The notes beneath the pieces were generated by a model, which worked only from the letters and a program-made list of their open reading frames with translations, had not been told where the DNA came from and did no database searches. The position numbers were made by a program, and so were the translations under genes. This document shows positions 23,586-34,702 of a DNA stretch of 64,000 bases, piece by piece (the first letter of the stretch is position 1; every line of letters begins with the position of its first letter). Source of the DNA: Auricularia sp. M13 (Eukaryota; Basidiomycota; Agaricomycetes; Auriculariales; Auriculariaceae). The stretch spans positions 496,001-560,000 of the forward strand of contig CM073199.1 of the NCBI GenBank assembly GCA_037042915.1. The letters are read 5' to 3'.

Positions 23586-25074
23586 CTAATCGACCTCGCC
23601 CAGCATTTTACGCCTCCAGTCGGTACCGGGGGTCTCCACAAGCGTGGCAGCGTCTCGCCCGAATTTCGCTTTTGAGACGCACCGGAGGCCCATCAAGCGA
23701 GAAACTGCATAAAAGTCATCCTTGGTCTGCATAACGAGATTGTATCCCTGCCCGCCCGGGAGCGGCTCCGGAACAGCGCAGCCGACCTTTCCCACGACGA
23801 CAGAAGTCGATACGCCGTCCCAGTCGAGCGCGGTGAACTCGTTCTCAGACACGTGGTAAATTAGGCGATACTCCCCAACCGAGAAGCGCGGACGGACGAG
23901 GCATAGCGCGCGCACGGTCTTGCACGTCTGGCTCAGAGTCTGCAGAGCCGCGTCGTCGCAGAGATCGAGGATGCGCTCCATGACGTCGACGGGGAGAGAA
24001 CGCTGTAAGGCGGCGTTGACAGGGTGAAAGGCCGGGGTGAAATGGCGCTTCAAAATCTCGAAGCCAGGCGTGTGGGACGACGCGAGGAACGGCGGCTGCG
24101 TTTCGGTGACTGCGCCACAGAGCTCGATAGGCGCGGAATGAGAGACAGTTTCGTCCATGAAGCGCACGATGACGACCGACTTGAGAGATATAATGAACGC
24201 CGTTGCATTCTTCTCGGGTTTGGACGCAGCGCGCCAGAGCTCTATCGCCCGTCCCACAGCTGAACGAAGGCGTTGCTCGTCGTTCAGGCCGATATCTAGG
24301 ATGACAAGAGTCGACATGTGCCAGAAGTGCGTGTCGGCCTCGAACATATAGGTGGGTGCCCATTCTGGCGCGATTGTCGTGACTGGGCATTGGCGGGAGG
24401 AAGGCACGCGGGAGCCCGTGTGGAAGTGACCCCAAGTGGAAAGCGCCAACACAGCCTGCGTCAAAGCCTGGAAATCGGGATGGTTGGGCTCATATTGGTC
24501 GATGTTGTCGAGCACAGGTGAATAAGCAAAGCGAAGTTGGCGGAAGAAGTAATCCATTAGCACGCCGCACGTGGGGAACGTGTAAGGAGCTGTTGCTGAG
24601 ATGGGACTGAGAGCCTGCGAAGCGCGAGATTCGTCATACAGAGCCAGGTATCGCGGTTCGGGAGGTGATACGGTCGGGCAGAGTGTGAGGATTCGAGCAG
24701 GATGACCATCACTCAACGCTTCCATCCACTCGTCTTCGTCACTGCCACGGGGAATGGCGTCCAGGCGAATGTGTCTTCTCCCATTTAGGGTGAACACGTT
24801 GCGGTCGAGGTCGATGATGTAGGTGAACTCGGTGTATAGATCGTGCATTGGGGCGCGCATATCGACAGAGTCGTACCAAGGACTGTCTGGGTGGCTACCT
24901 TTGCCCTCGAGCCCCGCCTTGAGCTTTTCTAGCCACTCCTTCAAGTCGGTAGGATCAGCCGGGATTTTTTTTGACGAGCCACGTTCCAAGGGAGGATGGA
25001 TCCGAGTCTGTGTTGCTGTAGCTCGTGTAGTAGCGGCGTCGGTGGCGATAGCCATACTGCCCGCCGGTGCCCAT
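23586..25074 (-). CDS. F-box protein, tandem copy A, broken by an apparent frameshift
   Basis: Long minus-strand frame closely similar to its upstream neighbour (25355-26896). The continuous part from 25055 is 489 aa. It carries a large N-terminal region (FTYIIDLDRNVFTLNG, CPTVSPPEPRYLALYD, FPTCGVLMDYFFRQLRFAY) and then a C-terminal F-box (LPVDVMERILDLCDD with TCKTVRALCLVRP, residues about 350-390). F-box proteins act as substrate receptors of SCF ubiquitin ligases. The expected family N-terminus, MGTGGQYGYRHRRRYY, begins at an ATG at 25074 in a different frame. The two frames meet at the eight-A run (coding strand) at 24965-24972; seven A would join them. It is either a sequencing error or a real mutation that forces a start at 25055. 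Confidence 0.82.
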
Positions 25075-25354
25075 TGTTGTGGCGTGAGAAAGGAAGAAGG
25101 TTGAAATATCGGGTCTTGCCGTAGTTAGTACCCTGCGGATTAAGCCCGGGCCGGACACATCCGACATTAGAAAAGTTCTAAGTTAAGAGGTCCCTGTGCT
25201 CTTCTAATCGCTCATTTCAAGTGAAATTTTTTGGTGTTTTGCTCGAATCATTCCGAATGCTACTGACTAAGTGACTTTCCATTCTCACAGCAACTTCAAG
25301 AAACAATGGACAAGGCAGGCTCAGCCGCTCATCTGAGTCATCTCCAATTAGGAC
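25075..25354. other. Spacer between tandem F-box paralogues
   Basis: This 280-bp AT-rich spacer must hold the promoter of copy A and the 3' end of copy B. No further feature is visible. Confidence 0.4.
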
Positions 25355-26896
25355 CTATTGCAGGAGCCTCGAGATTTCCTCAAGCCTCCAGTCCTTCTCG
25401 GGTTCCTCGACGAGTAGCATAGTACCCGCGCCACTCTGTTCCTTTGGGAGGCACCGAAGTCCCATGCGTTCGAGGTAGACTGGATCTCCATCCGCCGTAC
25501 GCAGGTTTAAAACAAGCTCGAATCCTCTACCGCCTGGGAGCCTCGATCGCACTGCGCAGCCGAATTTCCCCACGAAGATCGGGAGGGACACGCCAAAGTT
25601 GTCGATGGCAGTGAACTCGTGGTTGCAGACGTGGTAGAGAAGACGATACTCTCCGATACGGAAACACGGACGGATGAGGCAGAGCGTGCGAAAGGCCTTG
25701 CATGTATAGGTGAGATTGAGCAGGGCTGCATCCGAGTCGTCACACATGTCGAATATGCGCTCTATAATGTCCTGAGGAAGCGCGAGCGGCGAGACGGAGC
25801 CTGACATGGGCAACGCTGGGGTGAAGTGCCGCTTTAGGAGCTCAAATCCAGGCGTGTGCGAGAACGTCTCGAAGCGCGGCTGAGACTCTGTCACTGCTCC
25901 CAGAAGCTCGATGGCGGCGGAATGAGAGACAGTCTCTCCGGAAATGCGAACAATGACGACCGACTGGAGAGAGATGATGAATATCGTAGGATTCTTGCCC
26001 GGCCTCGACGATGCACGCCAGAGCTCCACAGCCTTGCCGACAGCTGACCGAAGACGCTGGTCATCATCGAGACCAATTTCTAGGACGATAAGAGTCGAGA
26101 AGTGCCAGAAGTGTGTGTCGGCATCGTCTAGAGAAAGGTCTGACCACTCCGGTTCAACTGTCGTAACTTCGTCTTCCGTTGGTTCGAACTCCCTGACAGA
26201 CATGCAGAATTGACCCCACGTCGCAAGAGTCAACATGCCTTGGACCATAGCGATGAAATCAGGATGATTAGGCTCGTACTTGGCGATGTGGTCGAGAACG
26301 GGCGAATAAACGAAGCGAAATTGACGGAAGAAATAGTCCATGATGACGCCGCACGTGGGAAACGCGAAGGGTGCTTCGTCCGTAGGAATACCAAGTGACT
26401 GCACTGCGCGGAACCTGTCGTATAGCGCCAGGTGACGTACATCGGAGGGTGACACGGTCGGGCTCAGGTGGTGAAGTCGAGCAGGGTGGGCCTTGTTCCC
26501 CACCGCCGCAATCCACTCTGCTCCGCTGGCACCGCGGGGGATGGAGTCCAAGGGAAAGTGCACGACTTCGTTGACAGTGAAGACGTTACGGTCGAGGTCG
26601 AAGACGTAAGTATACTCGATGAACAGAGTGAGCGTTGGGGCGCGCATGCTGAACGGGCATTCGGGAAGTCTATCTCTGGAGCCGTCTTTGAACCGCTTCA
26701 GCTCCGCCTTCCAGTCCAGATATTGATCCTCCAGCTTTGTCTTGAGCTTCTCGACCCATGTGCGGAACTTGGTAGGATCGACAGGAACTCCGCCCACGCA
26801 CGATGATCCTAGGCCTTCCAAGTACGAGTCCGAGTGGTTATAGGTCGTATGGTACCGGCGGCGGTAACGGTACGAATAGAGCCCTCGAGTGCCCAT
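25355..26896 (-). CDS. F-box protein, tandem copy B
   Basis: Single-exon 513-aa protein read from the ATG at 26896, because copy A shows the same MGT(R/G)G start; the frame continues 15 codons further upstream. It opens with MGTRGLYSYRYRRRYH, then NHSDSYLEGLG, a motif seen at the N-terminus of an expanded Agaricomycete family. The middle region holds VFDLDRNVFTVNE, LSPTVSPSDVRHLALYD and FPTCGVIMDYFFRQ. The F-box is unusually C-terminal (LPQDIIERIFDMCDDSDAAL, TCKAFRTLCLIRP, residues about 390-430) and is followed by RIGEYRLLYHV. Probable role: substrate receptor of an SCF E3 ligase, substrate unknown. A decayed third copy lies at about 36.3 kb on the opposite strand, so the family duplicates locally. 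Confidence 0.85.
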   Translation of the reverse strand: MGTRGLYSYRYRRRYHTTYNHSDSYLEGLGSSCVGGVPVDPTKFRTWVEKLKTKLEDQYLDWKAELKRFKDGSRDRLPECPFSMRAPTLTLFIEYTYVFDLDRNVFTVNEVVHFPLDSIPRGASGAEWIAAVGNKAHPARLHHLSPTVSPSDVRHLALYDRFRAVQSLGIPTDEAPFAFPTCGVIMDYFFRQFRFVYSPVLDHIAKYEPNHPDFIAMVQGMLTLATWGQFCMSVREFEPTEDEVTTVEPEWSDLSLDDADTHFWHFSTLIVLEIGLDDDQRLRSAVGKAVELWRASSRPGKNPTIFIISLQSVVIVRISGETVSHSAAIELLGAVTESQPRFETFSHTPGFELLKRHFTPALPMSGSVSPLALPQDIIERIFDMCDDSDAALLNLTYTCKAFRTLCLIRPCFRIGEYRLLYHVCNHEFTAIDNFGVSLPIFVGKFGCAVRSRLPGGRGFELVLNLRTADGDPVYLERMGLRCLPKEQSGAGTMLLVEEPEKDWRLEEISRLLQ

Positions 26897-27148
26897 GGTA
26901 GCAGAAAGAGCAAGGGATGTGGCACCGGACCTTGCCGCCATTGGTTGACGTCTGGTAAACGTACAAGATCCCGCAACAGGCCGGCAAGACTAAACCTATT
27001 GGCAGTTCATACTCATTCATCGCAATTTGAATCATGAGCGACAGAGAGCAATGACTTAGATTTATGAGAGACTGGCCAAAATGAGAAGAAATGCGCAAAA
27101 TATCTGCTATCACAGCAATCAGCAAGGACTTCATCGAAAACATCGCTG

Positions 27149-28641
27149 TTACAGCACCTTGCTCAGGCCCACGGCGCTCTTCGTCGCAGCATTGTCCGGG
27201 ACAACATCTCCGGTCCCACTTCCACTTCCACCAGTAGCGCCGGAATTGTTCGGCGTGCCTGTGGAAGCAGGCGTAGCGGTTGAGCGGGGGACACCCGAGC
27301 CGTTTGACACGCTCGCTGCTGGAGTACTTGTACCTGATGCCCGCGCGGGAACCGTTGGCGTAGACCCGTCCTTTCCGAGCGCGGCGCGGTTCGACGCTTT
27401 CCTGCCAGTTCAACTATGTCAGTACTCGGGCCCGAAGCATCAGAAGAAATGGCTGGACAGGACGAAAGGCCGCTTCTCAGGTGAGCATTTGGTGGTACTT
27501 TGCGCGAGTGCTCTGTGGATGGGATGAGCGACTGCAGCCGATGTCTCGATTGCGCGTGAGAGAATGGGACGTACAAGCGGGGCGTGTTGTTCAGGATGTC
27601 AAGTTGCGGCTTTAGGCATGTTGGGTCTGCTGGAACGCTGCCATGCTGCGGCGCGCGTGAGAGGACTGCGAAGTGACGACGATGGTAGTCATCGTACCTT
27701 TGCAAGGTAACTGTGCACGACGGTCACCTGCGTGTGGTGCGGTCAGACCGACGCATGGGCGGATTACGCAGCATGGCACGAACTTGAGCAAAGTCTTCCG
27801 CCTCGTTGGAGTTTGCATAATCGTCCGGCACGCAACCGCTCTTAGCAATCGCGTCGCGCCACTCCGGCGTGCCGTTTGTGCCCTGGTCCAATGAATGTGC
27901 TGACTGCAAAGCACAGGAAGATGGGTATTCAAAGCGCGAATGAGCAGAGATGGACATACCTCGTGAATAAACACGGGCGTGGAACAGTCTGTTGTTGCGG
28001 ACGCCAGGAGATGTCAGCGCACAATATAATGGACTCTGCGAAGCTACACGACAAAACGCACTTGACCGGAAAACGATAAAGTCCCCGCTCGTCCCCGCGC
28101 TCGCGGCAGGGTCGAACACGGCGAGCAGACCGCCAACATAGGACCGAATGCCAGGCGGCACGAAACCGAACCTGCAGCATCCTATCAACACTTGCCACCC
28201 CGCAGAACACGCAGGCACACACTTGAGCATTATATCGTCCATGCTGCGTCCGCGCATTAGTCAAGATACCATAGAGAAAAGCTTGACTGAGCGACTGGAA
28301 CGCACGACAAGTTCGCGTCGCTGCAGCGACAGAGGATCCAGGGCGTCTCGCAGTCGCCGTAGGTCACCTCGCGCGCTTCGACCTCCGATTCCGCGCAGCC
28401 GTTGCTGCTGGTCGCGTGCTCGACGCACATATCCGGAGCGCCAACAGCGCGGTAGGTGGTTGCGACTTGTTCCAGGCCGTCCTGTGCAAACAGTCAGCAG
28501 AGCATCTAAACGGTTTGGGGGCGGAGCAAAACGTACACCATAGTCGCCAAACGGTAGGCCATTCTTGAAGAGCGTGGGCTTGTCGAGGCCAGCCGCCGCC
28601 AAAGGAGCGAGGAAAAAGGCTGAAAGCAGAATGCGGGCCAT
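27149..28641 (-). CDS. Secreted Con-13-like zinc-metalloprotease-like protein
   Basis: About eight exons assembled by splice phase on the minus strand. A signal peptide (MARILLSAFFLAPLAAAGL) is followed by GDYG and an exon with four Cys (MCVEHATSSNGC, GDCETPWILCRC). Next come MDDIMLK, FGFVPPGIRSYVGG, DFIVFRS and NCSTPVFIHE, which a short intron separates from SAHSLDQG. Together these form the zinc-site motif HESAH followed by Asp. Then come EWRDAIAKSGCVPDDYANSN, EAEDFAQ, VTVVHSYLAK and CLKPQLDILNN. The tail is rich in Ser, Thr, Gly and Pro and ends SAVGLSKVL. This order matches fungal proteins annotated as conidiation-specific protein 13, of unproven enzymatic activity. Introns use GT-AG. The last one (about 155 nt) is the least certain joint. 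Confidence 0.75.
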
Positions 28642-30131
28642 ATTGGAATGGTATGCCCAATGCGAAAGAGAGGGCGGGCTGTAAGGCTGAAGGTGAAGCG
28701 AATGACAGCCCAGCAACACAAGATTGGAAAGAAAAGAGCGATTCACGGAACTGTTGCCGGTGCCGAGAACTGCGCCTTGTTGGTTGCTGGCATCATGATC
28801 CAAGTGGCGGTGTAAAATCTAATCTGCGCCCATATCGAGACGACAGAGCGCTGATTTGCAGGAAAGCTGTAAGAATACGCTGTGCGCTGTGGTAAGATGA
28901 ATATTAGTTTGGCGACGCGGCCGAGTGGAGCCGCAGCCCTGAACTCAAACGAAGTCAAGCCTCCTTCGAGCACTCAGAGTACGCAGTCACGTTGACACGG
29001 ACGGGCAAGCTGAGACGAAGCAGTTATTCTTATTTGGATCGGCCTCCGATAGATTTTGGTTGAGAACTGACCTCTCGGAAGTTGGAAGACAAATTTCTGT
29101 ATGAAACAAGCATTCCTGAATGCTGGAAGCCCCATGGTGGTTTTGAGGTACAAAAGCTTGATGAACTTACAGGGATATGGAGTGCATTGCGACAGCGTTG
29201 TCGCGATTCGGTAGTGTTGGTTCGCGGTCACGAGGCGGTAAGAAATGGATCCGGTCCCAAACGCGTCGCGTGTCGGAGCTCTAATACGCGTTCTTCGTCC
29301 AGGATCCTTGACCTCCGGCTCTGGCATGTGCAAAGCTTCGTGAATGGCGTCAAACTTTTATTGCACTGTGGATACTTCTTGTGTTGGCCCCTGGCTCTAA
29401 CTTCTTTCTCTGCTCTGCGCTGTTGCTGCACTTCGAAGTTTGCGCCGATGTCTTGATGCTTGCTCAATGCTCAGTACTTCAACCAGACGCACTGACTACG
29501 CGCAACGATATTCTCTATAATCTGCGTCTCTTTGGCGTTTATTGGGTCTGGATATCAACTTGCTCGGCTTCCTGAGTAGCGACATGCCTTGTTGTATCCA
29601 TACACCGTCTCATCGCACTCTGCTCAACCGCTGCGCTGGCCACCGCCCAGCTTATTGGCCCCAGTAACCCAGGCATACTGCGACTGGCTGTACTGCATCT
29701 GTATTAGGCGCTTGGGTGCATTGGCGTGCGACGCCTACCTCTCTGTGTCCTGCTCCCGGGATGACCTGTGCAACTCTGCGGGCTTCTTGTACCTCACGGA
29801 TAATATCCCGCTGCGTAGCGCCCTCGCATTGCGTTCGAAAGATCAGCTTTGTATGAACCAACTTGATGTTTCGAATGTGAGCGGCATTGTGCGCATTCGA
29901 CCATCAAGACTCTGGGACGACCATCTGTAACATCTCCTGGCTATCTTGTCTTCTCGGCAACGTGCTCGAGTCACCAGGGAGAGTCACAATTGACCTTTGT
30001 GCTATTGTGCTCATGAGGATGCCGGCGATGGCCGGTGACCCCTTTCCCCTAGGCTGTGACTGCGTCCGGGCGTACTTTCAAGGTGGCAAGCGTGACTCGA
30101 TTGGCCCCCGCACTCCGCGCCTCGGCGCACG
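28642..30131. other. Intergenic, nothing recognised
   Basis: Upstream of both the Con-13-like gene (minus) and TRL1 (plus), so it contains a divergent promoter region. Chance frames only. Confidence 0.4.
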
Positions 30132-30139
30132 TATATAAA
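30132..30139 (+). promoter_or_regulatory. TATA box of TRL1
   Basis: TATATAAA lies 47 bp upstream of the ATG at 30179. It helps fix that ATG rather than earlier in-frame codons that lie upstream of the TATA box. Confidence 0.6.
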
Positions 30140-30178
30140 CCGCCAAGCCGGCTCTCTGCCCCTGCACGCTCCTTCTCC

Positions 30179-32839
30179 ATGACGTTCCCCTGCCCGAACA
30201 TGGCTCCCGGCGAGCTCGCCGAGCACACCTCGCTCGTCTCGCGCATGCGGCAGATAGCCCAGAAGGACAAGCGGCTGATCACCTCGAGCCTGTACGACGC
30301 GCCCGCGGACCCCAGCATCAAGATACGCAGCTGGAAGATGAACGAGTTCAAGTACTACCAGGTGCCCAGCCCGTTCCCCACGCTGGCCCGCGGTGTCTTC
30401 ACCCAGTGGCTGCCGGCGCGCGAGGGCCAGGCAGAGGGCGAAGGCGACGGCAACTGGCGCATCGTCGCGCGCGGCTACGACAAGTTTTTCAACATCGGCG
30501 AGACGGGCTGGACGACGGTGCGCATGGCGTTATGACCGCCGACCGTCACGCTCAATGATACTCGTAGTGGAGCTCGCTGCAAACGCATACCGAGGCCCCG
30601 TATGATCTTACGCTCAAGTCGAACGGCTGCATCATCTTCATCGCCGCGCTCACGCCGGACAAGCTGCTCATCACGTCGAAACACTCGCTCGGGCCGCTGA
30701 AAGGCCATGATCAGTCGCACGCGCAGGTCGGCGAGCGCTGGCTGAACAAGCATCTCGAGTCGGTTGGCAAGACGCAGGCGGACTTTGCGGCGCGTCTTTG
30801 GAAAGATAACTGGACCGCGGTTTGCGAGGTCAGTCTTTCTACCGATCGAATTTCAATTGCCAGTCGCTGACTTGCCGATAGCTTTGCGACGACTCGTTCG
30901 AAGAACACGTCCTGCCCATCGCAGCCGACAAAACCGGCCTCCATCTTCACGGCATCAACAAATCCCAGCCCGCCTTCCACACTCAGCCGCCCGATTTCCT
31001 ACAGAAGTTCGCGAAGGAGTGGGGTCTGATTCCCACGGCATACCTCACGCTCAACTCCGTCGCCGAAGTGCGCAAGTTCACCGAGGAATGCGCCAAGACG
31101 GGCTCGTGGAACGGCGAGGCGATAGAGGGCTTCGTCGTGCGCACGCACGTCAAGCGCGGCCAGTCGCAGAACGAGCAGCAGGGCGACGCGCGCCGGAGCG
31201 CGCCGCCGTATCCCGAAGGCAGCGGCCTCTTCTTCAAGGTCAAGTTCGATGAGCCGTACATGATGTACCGCGACTTCCGCGAGATCACCAAGTCGCTCCT
31301 CGGCGCAAAACGTACGTCTCGCTTTTGGTCCTTCGATTCCCCGTCGCTGACATGATGCGTGTAGCCGGAGCTGGGCCCGCGAAGGTGCCACAGAGCAAGC
31401 TGCGTCGCCCCGAGACGCGCGCGTACAAGGTCTGGGTCGAGGCAGAGATCAAGCGTAACAAAAAACAGTTCGACGGCTACACGAACAACCACGGCATCAT
31501 CGCGGCGCGCAATCGCTTCTTCGCCTGGCTAGAGACCCCGGCGGGCCAAGCAGTTCTTGAGGCTGAGCGGGCGAAGGCTGTCTCTGCCGGCGCGAAAGCT
31601 GGCGCCAAGACAGCGGTTACCACTGTGAAGAACACCGACGTCGATGCCAAATCCGCCGCGAAGGACAAGCAGAAGTGGGTCATCGTGCCCGTCGCCATCC
31701 CCGGTTGCGGCAAGACGGCCATCGCGGTCGCGCTCACGCACCTCTTCGGCTTCGCGCACACGCAGAGCGACGACGTCAAGGCGCGCAAGGCCGCGCCCAT
31801 CTTCCTCGCCAACGTCGCGAAGCTGCTCAAGGACCACGACGTCGTCATCGCGGACAAGAACAACCACCTGCTGCAGCACCGGCAGGGCCTGCGACAGGCG
31901 CTGGCGAACTTCCAGCCGCCCGTGAAGCTGCTCGCGCTGAACTGGGCGACGGACGGGCTGCCGGCGAGCACGGTGCACAGGATCTGCGCGGACCGCATCG
32001 CGGGGCGCGGCACGAACCACCAGAGCCTCATCCCCGGCGACAACCGCGCGCACGAGGACGTGCTGTGGCGCTTCCTCAGCGACGCGGAGCCGCTCGAGGA
32101 GGACGAGGTGGACGCGAGCGTCGAGATGGACGTGCAGGAGGGACTCGAGGAGGCGCTCGCGCGCGCCGTCGCCGGCATCGTCGACGTGCTCGGCCTCCCG
32201 GCGCCGTCGCAGGAGCAGATCGGCGCGGCGCTCGGCAGGGCGCGCGCGTACCAGGCCGCGAGCCAGGCCGCCGCGCCGCCCGCGTCGAAGAAGGGCAAGG
32301 AGAGGCCGCGATACTGGGCGTTCCTGCCCGAGGCGGACTTTGCGGCCATCGTCGAGCAGCGCGTGCTCAAGGACGACGCGCCCAAGGAGCTCAAGGACCT
32401 GTGGGAGCGCGCGCGCGCCGGGTCGACGGACACGCAGTCGCTCGTGGTCGAGCGCCCGCACGTGACGCTTGTGCATGAGAAGGGCCTCACGGCTGCGGAG
32501 GAGAAGGCGGCGTGGGACCGGTGCGCGGCGCTCGCGCCCGAGGCGACGTTCCGGCTGCGCTTCGACACGCTCGCGTATGACGACCGCGTGCTCGCGGCCG
32601 TCGTCGGCGACGTCCAGCCCGGCGAGGAGGACGCCGCTGCCGGCGCGTTCGTCGAGGCGCTCCCGAAGACCATCCGCGACCGGCTGCACGTCACCGTCGC
32701 ACGCGGCGCGCCGAGCGTCATGCCCGTCGAGGCGAAGGCGCTGGTGGAAAAGTGGAGGAAGAACGAGAAAAGCGTCAAGACGCTTGCGCTGGAGGAGCCG
32801 CTGGACGTGATTGCGCGCGTCCGGGGACTCATAAAATAG
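30179..32839 (+). CDS. TRL1: tRNA ligase (fungal trifunctional)
   Basis: Joins tRNA halves after intron removal and, in other fungi, also splices HAC1-type mRNA in the unfolded-protein response. Exons: 30179-30517, 30568-30828, 30882-31311, 31365-32839; total 2505 nt, 834 aa, close to the family norm. Domains in order: an adenylyltransferase/ligase with nucleotidyl-Lys at about 130 (LKSNGCIIFIAAL), plus EGFVVRTHVKRG and GLFFKVKFDEPYMMYRDFRE; a kinase with P-loop PGCGKTAIAV (about 454-463); and a cyclic phosphodiesterase with two H-x-T motifs, RPHVTLVHEK (about 708) and LHVTVARGAP (about 784). All three activities look intact. The long, very GC-rich last exon contains large antisense frames, which are shadows. 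Confidence 0.96.
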
Positions 32840-33138
32840 GCGACGGATGTCGTCGCTGTTGCTGGATACCTAGCCATAGTGCTGCTCTGACTCTGAATGG
32901 ACCCTGAACTCTCACTGTATTTTTAATTATTGATTGTACCATAAATTTCTCTCGGAAAGAATTGAATCCCCATTGCATCCTAGTTGATATATATTGGATA
33001 AACGATCGGTACAACACTTTGGGATGGATACAGACGGCCTCATTTGCCGGGAATGAAGATGATGGTGAAGTATATAGTAGAGAGTGACACTTCCGATATA
33101 TTATGAGCTGAAGAGTAAATCGGTTTGAGAGCGAGGTT

Positions 33139-33693
33139 TTAGAGGTTGAGATGCACAGTGCGCTTGCGCTTGAGACCTGCATCCGCAGCGTCAGCGTCCT
33201 CGAAGAGGTCGCTCTCGTCAGAGTCGTCAGAGTCGAGGTCGATGACGAAACTCGACACGAGCGCGCCGGCGCGTTTGGGCCCTTTAATGCGGCGCGCGAC
33301 GCCGTTGACGCTGACGATGTCCGCGCGGAGGCTCAGGTTATGGGCGGTGAAAGCCTGGAAGGCAGCGGCGGAGATCCACGCTGCGCCGCTGAAGTAGGGC
33401 AGATCGCGCAGGTGCGGCGGGAGCATCGCACGCGCGAACGCCGCGACGTCTTGCGCGTTGAGTGCGCGCGGGGAGACGAAGGTGTTTTGGAGAGGAATGT
33501 CGGTGGCGGCGCTTTTGAGGAAGAGGGACAGCCCGTCGAGGGTTGCCCACTGTTCCGGCGCGTGCAGCGCGAAGTAGGGTGTGTGCTGCTCGTTTGCGAG
33601 CGCGGGTGGGAAGGCCCAGGCGCGGTAGGCGGCTAGCGTCTGCGCGTCGAAGATGCCCGCGTCGTCGAACTGCGTGTCGGCCATGAAGGACAT
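33139..33693 (-). CDS. Small acidic-tailed protein of unknown function
   Basis: Single-exon 184-aa frame, not recognised. It starts MSFMADTQFDDAG, with an alternative ATG three codons in. The body is rich in Ala, Phe and Leu (LPPHLRDLPYFSGAAWIS, LSLRADIVSVNGVARRIKGP). The tail begins SSFVIDLDSDDSDESD and ends in a basic LKRKRTVHLNL. The VIDL core next to acidic Ser-rich residues resembles a SUMO-interacting motif, and KRKR could be a nuclear signal; both are inference. A TATA-like element lies about 105 bp upstream. The gene converges with TRL1, whose stop is 300 bp away. The composition and the promoter make a real gene likely. Confidence 0.6.
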   Translation of the reverse strand: MSFMADTQFDDAGIFDAQTLAAYRAWAFPPALANEQHTPYFALHAPEQWATLDGLSLFLKSAATDIPLQNTFVSPRALNAQDVAAFARAMLPPHLRDLPYFSGAAWISAAAFQAFTAHNLSLRADIVSVNGVARRIKGPKRAGALVSSFVIDLDSDDSDESDLFEDADAADAGLKRKRTVHLNL

Positions 33694-33794
33694 GTTGTGG
33701 GTTGTGAGGGTTGGGTGGGTGTGAGTACGGATGTGTGGCGAGAGTATGAGAATGTGAGTGTATGAGATGGAGGATGCTGCTTTCCCTGGCAGCC

Positions 33795-33802
33795 TTTATA
33801 TA
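33795..33802 (-). promoter_or_regulatory. TATA box of the 184-aa gene
   Basis: The coding strand reads TATATAAA, about 105 bp upstream of the ATG at 33693. Confidence 0.5.
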
Positions 33803-34702
33803 CACTCTGAGACCCCGCTGGGTTTCAGAAGAGACCATATGGAAACGGGAGAGACATGCGGGATTAAGAAACCGACCAGCGGCCTTGGCGGGAAGCTTGT
33901 GCCGGGGCCAGTCTGGCCGGGAATAGGGACAGCTTCGATCGGTGCGGAAAACAACAGCTCTCGAGACCTAGATTCTGAACATGGGTGAGCAGTGGGAGTC
34001 ACAGGCGTGGTAGTAGGTCTGATGGTCGTAAAGAACGGGTCGGAAGACATCGATTCAAGACGAGTTTAGGCTGAGTGCCAACGACTACCAGATGTAAGTC
34101 ATAGATCAAGCAACGGAGAACTGCTATCTCGTGAAGACGTCCGCCAAGCTCCATGACTGTCGGTCTGCAGTTGATCTGTTTTGCCAGTCTCAAAGTCCAG
34201 CTGAAAGAATCTCGAGCCAGAAATACCCGTCGGGCTCCCTGGCCATGCCCGAGAAGAATATCGGGTAGAATATCAACGTGAAGACTCGATGTGGGCGCTC
34301 CCAACCATGGATGGAGACATAGCCATATACCAGAAGAGAACGAGGTTGTGCGACCGTGCGACGCAAAGATCATGGTGAACCCAGTTCAGCAAAGTCAAGC
34401 CTAAGCGACAAAGACCGAGAGACCCAGACGTATCCGTGCATTAGAGTCAACAATGAAGTTCTGAGATTCAGTGGTGATATTGTGAGGCTGAAAATGCAAT
34501 TAATGATTGTAGAGAAATACCCACTGATTGTGTCGATTGAGACAATACGTAACTCTCCCTGGCACAGCTAGATATCAGCACCAGGTGGAATCATAGTCAA
34601 GGAGGATCTGGAGGCCCGGAGAAAATAGCAGCACGTGCTGAGAGAAAAATAAGCAGACAACGCGCGCTTGCTGGGTTTGAAATACCTTGGTCTCTTGCCG
34701 CC
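33803..34702. other. Intergenic, divergent promoter region
   Basis: Lies between the starts of the 184-aa gene (minus) and VPS74 (plus). No further feature is recognised. Confidence 0.4.

Noticed and set aside
31477-32877. Very long minus-strand frames opposite TRL1 and other plus-strand frames inside it
   Set aside because: Shadows of a GC-rich coding exon; the sense frame has all three tRNA-ligase domains.
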